Assembly (NCBI GenBank): GCA_022813625.1
Contig: JAKLMB010000026.1
Location: 248,001 to 312,000, forward strand
Length of the DNA: 64,000 bases
Direction: 5' to 3'
DNA from: Aaosphaeria pasadenensis
Lineage: Eukaryota > Ascomycota > Dothideomycetes > Pleosporales
Part shown: piece by piece, positions 45,204 to 57,396 of the stretch
Layout: the number at the start of each line of letters is the position of its first letter
How positions within the stretch are numbered: the stretch's first letter is position 1
The notes under the pieces: generated by a model
Databases searched by the model: none
The model's input: only the letters and a program-made list of their open reading frames with translations
Told to the model about the DNA's origin: nothing
Position numbers and translations under genes: made by a program

Positions 45204-47510
45204 TCAAGTCGCACTGTCGGAGCTAGGACTTGAACTGGTGTTCTCGCCCTTTACTGGAACATCCACGGTAGGCGTCGAGGCATTGGTCGGTCCGGACACG
45301 CCCTTTAGCGCCGCCAGCTCCTTCCTCAAAGCCTCCATCTCTTGATCTTTCTTAACAATCAATTCATCCTTTTCGCTGCACTGCTTTTGCAACTGTTTAA
45401 TGTAATCGATTGCACTCTCCACCTTCGCAGCTTTGGAGTTGTTACTCTGCGCCGCCGCGCTGCTTTCTGGGGATTTCTCTTCGTTGGCATTGCCTGGTGG
45501 AATATTTGGGGACGGAAGCAGGGCCTGCATCTCTAGGAGCGCAGTGTTGATACGATTGCGGCGGCCTTGCTCGGCGATCTTATGAGACGTCCGTTTCGAA
45601 GTCAGATTGGTGGAGAGTGAGGTTGGGTAGACGACACCAGGGACGGTAGTGCCGTCAAGAATGTTTTGATAATTCGACTTTGAGGCGAGAAGAAGTGCAT
45701 GAGTATCTTCTGTAACATTGCCTAAAAAACTGTTAGATTCCTTACGCTGTAGAGATTGGCTTCTGTGCAGGACTTACCAGACCCTCCATCCGGAAGAAGA
45801 GGCTTAATGCTTGGCGAGATTTTTGGCCTCAGCGCTGGACTAACGAGCGTGGTGCTAATGCTACCCCTCTTCTTCGTATTCCGTCCCGACTTTGCATCGG
45901 GACGCTTGCCGTTGCCTGCAGCGAAAGCAGGAGACGTGGGAGATGCTACAGCACTGAGCATCGGGCTCGGTCTACTTGAAAGCATGGCCGAGCCTGGCGT
46001 GCTCAACGGGCCAAGCTTTGGGGTCTTTCGTGCTCCGATCCGCGGTGTGGTTTGGTCGTCATCGTCGTGGATTGCGGTGTCCATTCTCGACATCGGAGGC
46101 CTTTCCAGTGTGGCTTCGGGAAGCGAGAAATCGTCAAGTGTCGCAGGCATATCGGACGAGGATTCACCAAGGCTGGGCGACTGCTGCAAACGCATCAACG
46201 ATGCAGGAGTGGCCGGACAGACTCCATTACCATTGACATTGATGTTGCCGTTCTTCTGATTGATCTGAGCGCGGATAGCGGGAGAGCTTGTCACAGAATT
46301 TGGCAACGGAGGCGGCCCCATCTCCGTAAGAGGCTCTGGCGAGACCGAACTGAGCTCTGAGCTGTCGCCGCTGTGAGGAACACCGAGGCCCTTGGACGTG
46401 GGGCGTGACCTTGATCTCTGTGCCTCTTCGACGAGTTCGCTAACCTCTTTCGGGGGGATGAGAGACGAGACAGTTGCTTTCCGACGGCCTGGTTTCACAA
46501 TGGGGGACTGTCGTACCCGGCTCGATGCACTGCTTGAGCGTGGTGCGCTCCTCTTCGTGCTGCGAAGCTTGCGGCCCGGTTCTGGCTGTGCCATGGCTGA
46601 TTCGCCTAGGTCCATGTCCACGTCGATTGGCGATGCGCCCGTGGAGCTGCCAGAGGTATGGTACTGATTGGGGAGATTCTGTGGGTGTTGCTGGCTCTGC
46701 GCATTCAGCGCGGGCGAGGTCAATGGACTAAAGTAGGCCCCGGGGACGGTGAAGTCTGGCACTTGGAAGCGCGCATCGTGGGGAGTGACGGCGGGAGAGA
46801 CAAGAGGGGTGAATGTCTAGAGGCAGGGTTAGAATGGCGTTGGACGTGGGGTGAATTGTCACGATATGTGGGATGCGTACCTCATCTTTCCGCAGGAACC
46901 GTTGATCGAAGAGAGCCTGCTGAGGATCCATCTGTTGGAGGTAGCGCGCCGGATCGCCGTGCATCTCTATGCTGTTGGGCGTGGGCGGCACACCGGCATG
47001 AGGTCGGTAGGCCTGCTCTTGAGGCTGAGAGAAGGTGGGCGTACCCGGGTGGTTGTATTGTTGCATGCCAAAATCGAAGAAGCCATTCCCACTCTGGGAC
47101 ATGTTCTGCGACATGTTTTGAGGGGCATGTTGGTGTTGTTGCTGCTGCGCGGGGTGCTGCTGGTGGTGGTGGAGCTGTTGGGGTTGCTGCTGCTGCTGTT
47201 GGAGGTGATGCTGTCGTACGCCGGCCCCGCCATTGGCGTGTGGAAATCCGGAACCGTGGCCGTGGCCATGTTCCTGTATTATCTGTGGACTGAATTGGTT
47301 CTGGAGATGTTGGAGATCGAGAGTGTCGGCCAACTCGGTCAGTTGCCGGTTGCTATCGTGGTCAACTGGACCGGCCTGGGAATAATCCACACCGAAGTCG
47401 AGATCGATGTTCTCAAAGTCAAGCAGGGTGCCGAAGTCATGATCAGCGGGTGCGCCCATGGGGTCGAAATGCTCTGGAGCAGACCATGAGGAGTTGCTGG
47501 CGTCGTTCAT
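45204..47510 (-). CDS. nuc-1: NUC-1/Pho4-type bHLH phosphate-response regulator
   Basis: Transcription factor expected to activate phosphate-acquisition genes through CACGTG boxes when phosphate is scarce. Model: complement(45204..45721, 45778..46816, 46881..47510), 728 aa. The acidic N-terminus (FGTLLDFENIDLDFGVDYSQ) is followed by His/Gln tracts (CAG/CAC repeats, about 47100-47230). A long Ser/Pro-rich middle has a basic patch (GRKLRSTKRSAPRSSSASSR). The C-terminal bHLH lies near residues 598-675: basic region KRTSHKIAEQGRRNRINTAL, with the H-E-RR contacts for CACGTG, a loop, and helix 2 AKVESAIDYIKQLQKQ running into a coiled coil. Neurospora NUC-1 has the same plan. A different bHLH-zip regulator is the alternative. 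Confidence 0.85.
47100..47230 (-). repeat. CAG/CAC-rich polyglutamine-histidine tract in nuc-1
   Basis: Triplet-repeat stretch encoding runs such as HHLQQQQQQPQQLHHHQQHP. Expected to be length-variable between strains; lies in the putative activation region. Confidence 0.8.
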
Positions 47511-50488
47511 CGTCGCGGGCGCCGAATTCGTGCGAGGACGTTGTCAAGACTCAAGAGGACTCGACAGGCCGAAAAGGCGCGGTGGAAGCAGACGCTCCAG
47601 AAGGGTAGCGAAGGCTTTTTCTCCACGGGAGGTGGTTCCCTATAGCAAAGTAGCCACTAGGGAAGAAAGTCAGTGAGTGAGTAAGTAAGTAAAGTAATTA
47701 GTCGGTAACTACTCGTAAGAGACGAAGACTACGAGTAGGTAGGGCCTGGCTCCGTTTCTTTTGGTGTGTAGTGGGTGGGTGGGGCTAGCGAAGGGCAATG
47801 GACGGGCTACTTGTACAAGTACATTACAAGTAACTACTTGTAGTCTCGTATGGTACTTGTACCTGTACTGAGCTACGGACTCTATCTCGTATCTACACTC
47901 TGGGTTATGTGCAACACCTACTTACAATATGGTAACTAATCCAACATGCATCACATTCGGTTGGGTTTTGGAGAGGGATTCCCCGGCGCGCGCAAAGGGA
48001 CTGCGGGGGGAGAGAGAGACGGTGTACAAGTTCTTGTACGGAGTAGAGGTAGAGAAGCGAGTGACGCGGGACGGATGACTAGGATAACGGGGTGATAGTC
48101 AACAGCTGCGTTACTGTCATTATAACTGACACGTTCGTTGGAGAGGGAGAGGTTGAGGAGATGGATGGAGTTCTATGGGAGAAAGAGAAACAATACTCTT
48201 CAACAGTTTCCAACTGACCAACTGTTCGTCGGAGCGGGACAAACAGGAGGGAGAGGGGGGAGAAGAGAAGACGAGAGATGATCCAGAGGACGATGCACCG
48301 CGTCAATGGCATCGAATGAGGATGGGCACAGTCGGCCTTGCAGCGTGGGTGGCATGGCAGGTGGGTGGGTAGGCGGATTGCAAGCACCCGGCACTGTGAC
48401 CGAACAGGCCTCTTTTCCTGCATCTTTGCTGTGTTCCTACAGGGCAACAGGCATGTGTGAACGACATACCCTGTCGAGCCTGTCCACACTCCCCACGCTT
48501 ACCTCGTAGTAATTTGCCTGGAGGCTGTGAGATAGGATAGGCAAAACCCCAAAAAGAGAGCCCTCAACCCATCCCACTCGTTGCCCGAACTACTCCGTAC
48601 AACGCCCTCCCCCATCGAGTAATAAATCGTGTCGATAGTGGCTGTTGGAACCTCTGAGACATGCATCATTCATCACCCATAGGTACGGAGCAGTCGTCAG
48701 CCATTTCCTGGGGAAATCCACATTCCCCATTTCCCCAAGACAATTGCACGGGCATACGACGCGCTTATGATTGTTTTTTCTTCTTTCTATTTGGCCATGG
48801 GGTGGATCGATGTTCTTTGGTCCACCTTGAGGGTTGTGCTCCGTACTACATGCTCCTTTACCATCTGTCATCGAGGTGGGATTCTTATACTATTCAAAGG
48901 AGGCAAAAGAAAGTACCTGCGCACACCAGATCTCTCTTACATGTGAGAGAAAGAGACCTCTGATCTGATTTGTTCAGTTCTGTAGCGACCGGTGTGTTGG
49001 TAACTTGGTATCAGGCTGGCGGCATGGACCCCCACCCACCCTATGTTTGACGTTCAGCAATGTTCGATGAATGCTTCAAACCAGTCAACTCAAACTCTTA
49101 TATAAAGTCTCTGCATGATGTTCATGTACACGGATATAGGTACGTAAGTGATAGTTAGTTGTACCTTAAACAGGCCGATTCTGTACGAGTATGTTGCTAC
49201 TGTGGTAGGTACGTAGTCAGTGCCTGGGTACATAGTACCGAAGTACTTATAAATTCTGATGCAGGCTCTCAGCCGAAACAATGTCTCAAGTATAAGTTGG
49301 TAATACATTAGTACATCTATTACCGAGTACTTGACTAGTTGAAACTTGATACATAGTATGTAGTGACGAACTAATTAATTGTTAGGTATATAGGGAATAT
49401 TCACAGAGTGCTTGTATAAGTACCTAGGTAAGCAATACGTACAAGTATACATCTCGAGCCGAGCGTGGGTCGGGCGCGGGATGACGGTTAAGCTCATACG
49501 GCGCATACGGTAATGCTCTATTCGTAAATGTAACAATACTCCGTTGGCTTGTCGGTGTACATGCCGTCTACGGTCACCATCTAGCCTCTAGTGACAGTAC
49601 ACAGGTGACAGTACACAGTAATAGATATCTATCTACCTGTATTGTATGTATGCATGTACGGAGTATGTACGTACTGGACCCTGACCTGACACTTTCACCC
49701 ATACCCGCGGGCCACAAAAATGTCTCCATCACATCATGGCATCGTCACCATGGATATCATCGACATATCCACATCCAGATTCATGTTTAAACATCATCAT
49801 ACAACTCATGTTCCTGTTCTGATTGTCTTATTCATGTTAGCATTGGGCTCCACTTGTTACTTGTTCGGCACAGACACGATCTCTTCCCCACCATCCTCCA
49901 TCCCCCTTCCATCGCTCAATTGTTGGTCAGTACTACTCACTCCCTTAGCAGATCGGATCCAAATCTAGGCACAAGTAAAATCTAGGTAGGGAGACCGAGA
50001 GACAAACAGAAAAAACAACGTTGACGAGATGCGCCAATCGCACAAATTCATCGGAATCTCGCGCTAGCAGGTAAACTCGATCCAAAGGGCCAGCAGGCTG
50101 TTACCATCGATCTCAATCCATTTTTCACCGTCTTGAACTGTCAATACATCCAGCCCCAGCCCACTCACTCGAGTCACCACACTACTAGTCAATTGTTCGA
50201 ATTCCAAATAGCTAGCTCTTCGTCCCTTAATTTACTACTCGTAGGTTTCTTTGTTACGAGGTAGCCCAAAGTAGGTTAATTTGCTCCCATTGTCATAACC
50301 TTCCTTTCTCATTACTTCCGTCCCCGTCCTACTAACTAAGTATTACCTGAGTAAGGTAGGGGAGGGTCGAGACGGATACATGATTCCCGAGCCTATGCAC
50401 CGTTACGGCCTGGACGGTGTCCTAATCGGGACGGTTGGAACTTGGTTGGAATACTAGACCAACGCAATCATGCAAAAATTTAATGTTT

Positions 50489-50541
<53 letters not shown>

Positions 50542-52966
50542 TGCTATGGAGTCTCTTAATTAAAATCATCATCACGATTCACCATCATTGCTCTGGACAT
50601 TATTTAGACACTTTCATCATACCCCGTGTACTCTACACCTGCTGTACGGATAGGTAAGACAGCACCTGTGTTGACCTGGTCGGGCTAGGCGGGCTAGTTC
50701 ATTGACCGCGATGCCGCCGCCAACATGAATTTGGTTATTGAAAGCTCAAACCTGCCGATAATCAACCTGTTATTATCTCATGGGAAGAAAGTTCGGCGCG
50801 AGACGTCCACCTCGTAGCTTTCTCGTAGCTTGCTTGCTACGAGAATGTTCGTAGTTGACTACTGTAACCCAGGGCCGCGCCTCGCCTTCGGTACCAGTAT
50901 CTACAAGTGCCTTGTACTGTGTACAAGCACAGTCGTACAAGTCACACGCGAAACCAGCATCCTCCATCAAGCGAGCATTCAACACTTCGCACGAACTCGG
51001 TCCTTTTTACCCTTTGTCGTACTCGTACTACTTGTACTCGTGAGCAGTACCATTAAATTCTAATTACCACTGGAACGGTAAGAGGAGGTACGAGGAGGGA
51101 CGGGATCACCAGGGTAATTGATCAATGAAAGTAAGTACGAGGTATCAACTATTACTCCGTACGAAGTACTGTGTGTCTATCTACCTCGTAGGTATGTACG
51201 GAGTACCTATGTTGTCAAATAACTAGCACTCTGTGCTCGCGCCATTCTCGCAAGCTTGCGCAAAGGCCTTGGAGTTGGGAGCGAGCGCGCGTAATAGCTA
51301 CGTGCACAGTACGAGTACCGAACCTGGTGACGATGATGAGAGAGTTGAAATCCTCGCCCTTTGACGAATAAGGCAATCAATCAACCCAAGAATAATAGTG
51401 AATCAATCGCTCGTGGCCTTTCGCTGACAGCCAGCTCCGAGTGTGTAGGTGCGCTCCACGCTACTCATGCTCACAGGCAGGCAGCACTACGGAGTATTTA
51501 TCTCCTAATACAGCCGATGCTCCCATGCCTACTTCTGCTCGCGCTATTGTGTATTCTCCTGTGCAGTTTTGTTGTATATATACGATCGAGGTTGGCCAAC
51601 TATTTTATTTCTCCAGACTCTCTCTACAAGTACATGCGCTTCGTATGTACAGAGTATTGTAGGTTGGTATAGAGAGTGCACTGTATGGTGGGAATCTGGA
51701 GAGCGGCCTTGGACCGAAAGTCGAGCGATGATTGGACAGAAGAGGAAGGGGTCCGCTCCACCTTGTTCATCAAATTCCAACTTCCCAAACCCTTTTCTTC
51801 TCCGAGTAATTTCTTGCCAATAGACTACCTACTGTGTACGAACATAGTTAATACAATAGCAATTACTCCGTACAGTAGGAGAGTAGTTAGTTGATAGTTG
51901 GTATCTACTCGTAATGGTTGGTGACGATGTGACCGGTCGCGGTGTCAATTGATCCACCTACGTCTTCTTGTCGCAATGAGGAGAGAATGACATGTCCATG
52001 GATGTGTCTGTTCCCGCGCGTTCGAGAGAGAGAGAGACAAGACGAGAGAGCAACCGACCCTCGACAGGACCCCCTGCGGGCTTCCGTGCGCCACGCCAAA
52101 TGCCCCCGAGCGCGAGACATTCAAGGAGAGGAACTAGCTATAGCTAGACTTGTACCACTCCTGGAGTCTAGTACCATTGTCTAGGGTGGGTTGGCAGTGG
52201 TTGGGTACCAGCCGAAGGTCAACTCTGGGTTACCCCTGATTCCCGAACAAACCACCGTCTTCTCCGTACCCACGGCGTACATAGGTACTGTGTACATACC
52301 GTCACCTGTGTTACCGTGCTGCCTGTACTCCGTAGTCTGTAGGGTGTAATGTGTAGACATCAACACCACCACCTCCTCCTACCCATCATCCCCAGGGTGA
52401 CTGTTCCCGAGGGAAAAGACTCCAAGGACATTTGCCTCGAGAATCGAGGTGGTGCCAGAACAATTGAGACATCATGACGCGTAGAGAACATACCAAGAGA
52501 CATTCTACAGAGGCATCTCGGCATCATAGTGCGATTCATAGATTGATGTAATTAAAAATCCTGATTCTTATTGTTGTTGGCGGTTTTTGCTTCATAATCG
52601 CGAGAAAATATCTGTCGAAACAGACGCAATCAAATACATCCACTTCCACCCTCGCACGCACATGCACAAGCTTCTGAAGAAGATAGAAGAAATCCCCAAT
52701 CCGTCTCAACCGCGCTGCAAATGCAAATGCGACAGCCGGCAAACCCCTTCGCTCTCGCCCTCCTCAACCGCAACCACCATCCATAATTTACACATTGCTG
52801 AAAAGTACATGGCCCGTCCATATTTCGAGTCCCAGGACTACCATGGGTATTATCCACCTCCTGCCACCAAAAGAAAGGTATATGAAAATCTTTGTGCCGT
52901 CAAGGGCTCCGCATAAACGCCGTTGCTGAACATGATCGATGGCTCCTTGTCGTCGTCCTTGTCGCT
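47511..52966. other. Very long intergenic region upstream of nuc-1
   Basis: About 5.5 kb without a supported gene, unusually long for an ascomycete. It includes the nuc-1 promoter side and the 3' flank of the G-gamma gene. It contains most copies of the TACGGAGTA nonamer, many TACCTAGGTA-like and GTAC-rich palindromes, and an (ATC)n microsatellite. A long 5' leader, uORFs or non-coding RNAs are possible, but nothing can be assigned. Confidence 0.55.
50491..50541. repeat. (CAT)n microsatellite, about 17 units
   Basis: Uninterrupted CAT trinucleotide run in non-coding DNA. Confidence 0.95.
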
Positions 52967-53450
52967 TTACATAACGATGCAGCAGCCGTTGCTTTGTTGG
53001 GGGGCATAAGGATCCTCGCGCTTATCAATCTGCCAAAATCATACCCATGTCAGCATATCCAATCTCTCCATCATCATTTCTCTGCTAAGACACACATGGC
53101 CCGGCAAGAGGAGAGAGAGGAGAAGTAAGGGAAAAAAACGTACCGTTCCCCATCGCGAAGGCACCATCCAGTCCTTTGGCTCCTTATCTGTGAATGCAAT
53201 AAGACTGTAGTTCGGGTCAGCAATGGTCGCTCCTCCTTCTCCAAACATCGCGACGAATCGCTCGGAGGGTTTATAATGAGACATACTCTAGCGCAGCTTC
53301 CGAGACAGGTATCCGGCGACGGTCAAGGTCCTCTCGCAGACGTTGGTTCAATTCCGTGAGGCGACGGAGCTTCAGCTCGGCCATGCTCTGCTTTTTGCTT
53401 TTGCCATCGCCGCCGGTGCGGATCTCGTAGGGCGCTGCCATCATCATCAT
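52967..53450 (-). CDS. gpgA: Heterotrimeric G-protein gamma subunit
   Basis: Partner of G-beta in the pheromone/nutrient G-protein pathway at the plasma membrane. Model: complement(52967..53029, 53144..53204, 53287..53450), 95 aa. Exon 1 encodes the coiled coil QSMAELKLRRLTELNQRLRE followed by DLDRRRIPVSEAAL. Exon 2 gives LIAFTDKEPKDWMVPSRWGT, with the conserved (D/R)-(W/Y)-MVPS-x-WG block. Exon 3 gives IDKREDPYAPQQSNGCCIVM and a stop. CIVM is a CaaX box for prenylation, with a preceding cysteine available for palmitoylation. Four ATG codons in tandem at the start (53450, 53447, 53444, 53441) leave the exact first residue open. Splice phases agree at both introns. The length matches fungal G-gamma proteins (about 90 aa). 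Confidence 0.93.
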
Positions 53451-54524
53451 ACCGAGGTAAGAGTGATCGAGGAGGTGGAAAACGGCGTCGAGCGTGGTAA
53501 AGGGGACGACGGTAGAGCGTGATGTCTAAAATGTCTGCGCCGGATGATGGTGCGACGTGTTGTGAATTGGACGTGTAGTGAGGAGACGAGAATCAGACGA
53601 GGCAGAGCAACGGGGGTTAAAGGAGCGGAGGCAGCCGAGCCTGACGAAAGCCCGTTGCGGATGGCGGAAGGATTGCGATGGAGCAAAAGGACGTGTGAAT
53701 TGAAACACAGCAGAGAATCGCAATGGGCCGATGGGCGATGGGAACCAGGCCTGCGCTGGATGGGAGGAGGGGAGGGGGAAGGATTGTCTTCGAGGAGAGG
53801 TTGAAGAGGTGCTCCTGGGGGAAAGAAGAGTTAGAGTAGGATGAGTGAGCGAGTGGAGCGAGTGTGTGAGAGAGAGAGGAGAGAGAGAGAGTACGAGAGG
53901 TGAGTGGTTGGTTGGAGCCAGGCCAGGACAGGAGACCGAAGTTGGGTTGCGAATATGAACAGGCGGCCGGGTCCTCGTGAAATGCGGACTAGCGCCTCTT
54001 CCTTTTCGCGGAAATGAGGCTAAGAATTCCGCCTCTTCTACTATTGGTCCCCCCTTCTCTCTCCTAACTCACGACTCACGACTCGACAAGGTACCTCGTA
54101 CTTGTACATAGTTGTATACAAGTACTTGTTGTCGCAGTACTCCGTGCTCTCTCTATAAGGTATTACAGTAGATACCATGCTGCTTGAATCAATTGACCTT
54201 ACTCATCTGCCAATGACCAAAGTACCTAGGTGGGTGACGACAATACTGCCATCGCTATTCTGAACATTACTCATTGCTTTACTGTCCCTTTGCGATACTT
54301 TAGATCAGATAATACCTAGCCCACCTTGGTCCGTACGTTATAAGGTATATTAACAATGTTACCTCTGCAACCATTTCCCCACCATGTACCTTGTTACTCC
54401 TCATGACAGATCATAATTTCTGCTCGATATCATTAAAATCATGCCATTCCTTCATGTGGAGCCGCTCCTTTCAACATTATATACCAGAGAAAAGCATACT
54501 ATCAATTCATAGTACTCCTCCAAT
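53451..54524. other. Spacer between G-gamma and xylulokinase genes
   Basis: About 1.07 kb with purine-rich low-complexity sequence (53850-53910) and GTAC-rich palindromes (about 54090-54140). No gene seen. Confidence 0.55.
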
Positions 54525-56571
54525 TCAGTTAACTTTTCCACCAGCGGCTGCCTCTCCTCCTGCTATGCCCTGACCCTTCTCCTGAATCGCTCTCCTCTCC
54601 ACCTCCTCGAATCCCTTCAATGCCTCCCCGTACCTCTCCCAGGTCCCCTTCCTGTAGCCCTGGGTGATCTTCTTCACGAACTCGTCCTCATTCCACCTCG
54701 CCTCGAGGAAGTCCTCGAACTTCTCGCCCGACTTGCGTCCAACGCCCCAGGCAGCCTTGTAAGCAGCGCCCAGCGCGCAGGCATTCCCGCCGATGTCGAG
54801 CTTGTAGACACCGTCGACCCCGCCGAGTACCTCGCCCGCAAGTTCCGCAATGGCCGGGTTGACGGCGCCTCCGCCGACCATGTAGATTCGGCGGGGCTGG
54901 GGCGGCAGGTCGCCGTGGGCATGGACGAGGTTCTGCGAGCGGAGCCGGAGGGAGAGGAATTGCGACTCCAGAATCGCGCGGGCGTCGGCGTGTGGCGCTG
55001 GCCAACCCTTATCGTCTCCTTCGGCCACCGGCGAGAGAGAGTTGTTCTCGTACAGGAATCGCCAAGTCCCTGCCTTTACATTTGGAACAATCTCAGGGCG
55101 GGGGAAGTACAGTCCCAGTCGTGCTGGGTCGGTGGAAGGGTCCTTCTGGCCCAGAACTGGAGTGCTAGTTGCCGCCGAATTGAACTGATCCCACGACTTG
55201 TCGGAGGTGGAGGAGAGCTTGTTGATCGCGTCACGGATGTGTTCACGCGCAAGACCGCCGTTCTTATAGCACAGCATGAACATGTAGAGACCGGCGGTTG
55301 CGGGATGGTTCATGAAGTGGTATGACGGATCGGGCTTGTACTCTGGCGTCGACATGAGGAAAGTGGTCGATGTTCCGAGAGAGACAATCGCATCGGAGGG
55401 ACGGAGAGGAAGTGCAAGAATGGTGGAAGGATTGTCACCGGTGAATGCTATCACCTGGGCGGTAGAAGGGAACTGGTATCGGTCTACGAAGTATTTCGAA
55501 ATGGTTCCAAAGCTGGCACCGCCGTCCTCTGGGACGTGGCCGAGCTTCGACTTCAAATCCTCGACTCCATCATTGCCAGCAGCCAATGCGAGAAGATCCT
55601 CATGCCAACGACCGTTCTTGATATCCCACAGGTTCGCGCCGCAAACGTCGCTGATGTCGATTGGAGCAATCTTTCCGAGGAAGATGGAAGCGAGGAAGGA
55701 GGAGACGAGGGAGATGCGGGCCGTTGCCTTGTAGGCTTCGGGGTATTTCGTATGAAAACGGAGGATCTGAGGGCCACTGAAGCGCTGTAACATAGAATCG
55801 TTAGCTAGTGAAGGATTCCGTGGATACGGAAAGAACGTACGTGGTGTGCCTTGCTACCGGTAGCATCTGCCAATGAGACGGGGTCTTTCAGGGCCGCGTC
55901 GAAGTCGTCGCATTGCTTCTGTGTGCTCGCATCTTGCCAATTCGGACTGAACGGATGGCTGAAGGCTCCCCTTCTCTCGCCCTTTGCACCACCCTCGAGC
56001 TGCTCAAGCAATGTCTTGCCGCCGTCCAAGCCTCCCAGCAGAGTCTCGGCGTCCTTGCTCCAGAAGACTGTACCATGCTGCATGCCAGCTCCGGAGACTC
56101 CCTGGACCTTTGAGAAATCTGCACCCTGGTCCTTCAATCGCTGGAGTACAAGATCAATGGCCTCGAGGAATAGGGCAACGGGCGCAAAGACCTCGCCCTC
56201 GGACGGGTTTGTGAGAACGCCCTTTTCGATGCCATACTTTCCGAGATCGGCGTCAAAGTCGACTTTTGCTTCGTGAATGAGTTTCAGATCGGAACCGACG
56301 ATGATTCCTGTGAGCGAAGACGTGTGAGTATTGGTTTAATCTGTATCGATGGTGTCGAATTGGACTCGGACAGGCGGGCATTGGTGGGGAGACAGTGAGG
56401 GATGCACAGCGAGCAGCAGCAGCGGCGGCGGCGGCGGCGGCGGGGTAGCTTTCTGCATAGGCGGAAGAGACGCGAAGGAGGGAATCACAACGAAACGAAA
56501 ACGCGGCTTTACGCACCCTTCAATTGCTGAGTACTGAGATCAAATCCCAGATATTGCGCGTTTGCAGCCAT
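54525..56571 (-). CDS. xkiA: D-xylulose kinase (FGGY family)
   Basis: Phosphorylates D-xylulose to xylulose-5-phosphate, linking xylose/arabinose catabolism to the pentose phosphate pathway. Model: complement(54525..55784, 55841..56307, 56517..56571), 593 aa. The start MAANAQYLGFDLSTQQLKG holds the phosphate-binding strand-turn. Then come VQGVSGAGMQHGTVFWSKDA, FSHPFSPNWQDASTQKQCDD, RFSGPQILRFHTKYPEAYKA and ISDVCGANLWDIKNGRWHED (candidate catalytic Asp). Later ATP-site blocks are VSLGTSTTFLMSTPEYKPDP, RRIYMVGGGAVNPAIAELAG and LDIGGNACALGAAYKAAWG. Intron phases agree. The C-terminus (GIAGGEAAAGGKVN) is slightly longer than usual. Confidence 0.93.
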
Positions 56572-57396
56572 GATTGTAGAAAGAATTTGCGAGTATAATA
56601 GTTACAGGTGACGTCGTCCGATATGATGCGACCAACGATGAAGGGGGTAAAGATGAATCTTCAGAGAATCAACAACGGCTACTCCCAGCAAGACTCTTTG
56701 AAGATTATCGTGTGACAGTTATGACTGAAAAGAGAAGAGAGGAGAGGGTGTAGGAAGTGACTGATGAATAAAATATATATAAAAGGTCGCGAGTCTTGTT
56801 AATACTCGTAAATCCACCTCCCAGAGCTTATCGATAGATTCCACAATAATGACGCTAGGGGTCCATCGTTTTTCATTGCTCCTTTTGCCGGTCGGCCTGG
56901 CACAGGAAGACGGAAAATTGTTCTTAGTCCAAAAGACCGCGGGTAAATTGTGCATTCGCCTTCTTAATAATCCGCTACATCTCCCGAGTCGAGTGGAGTA
57001 GATTCGCTTTGTAGCCGTTTTTGGTGTTGTTCAATAAATACTCGTAAGTTGGTACATGCACACACGTACCTGAGTACCTGCGTACCTGAGTACCTGAGTA
57101 CCTGAGTATACTACACTGTATCAACTTCCCATCAACAGTACGCAATGTACACAATAATGAAAGCCAGCACCATGGGAAGGGATCTAATATTCCACAAGAA
57201 TTATACGAATTGCTTAAAAGTACTCGCAACATGTTAACCAGTTCACAGTGCCTGCCTGGTTCAAGAACGTTAATAATATTCTACCTCGATAGCAAAACCA
57301 ACGCCGACTTTCCATAGCTCCAGAGCAGGGCAGGCCGGTCTGGCTCTCTTCTTTCACAGAGCCCAAAAAAAACATCTGCGCTCTCCCGCATTCTGT
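56572..57396. other. Intergenic spacer with octamer tandem repeat
   Basis: About 0.8 kb between xkiA start and the Dal5-like gene end. Contains a 5-copy GTACCTGA/C octamer array. No gene recognised. Confidence 0.55.
57066..57105. repeat. GTACCTGA octamer tandem repeat, five units
   Basis: Five adjacent 8-nt units, one with a final C instead of A. Similar GTACCTGAGT words occur singly elsewhere in the window (for example near 4530). Confidence 0.9.

Noticed and set aside
46658..47489. Overlapping plus-strand frames of about 211 codons within the nuc-1-like gene
   Set aside because: Antisense shadows of a GC- and CAG-rich exon, with no family motifs.
55553..56276. Several 70-140-codon frames within the xylulokinase locus
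   Set aside because: Shadows of a well-supported FGGY kinase.
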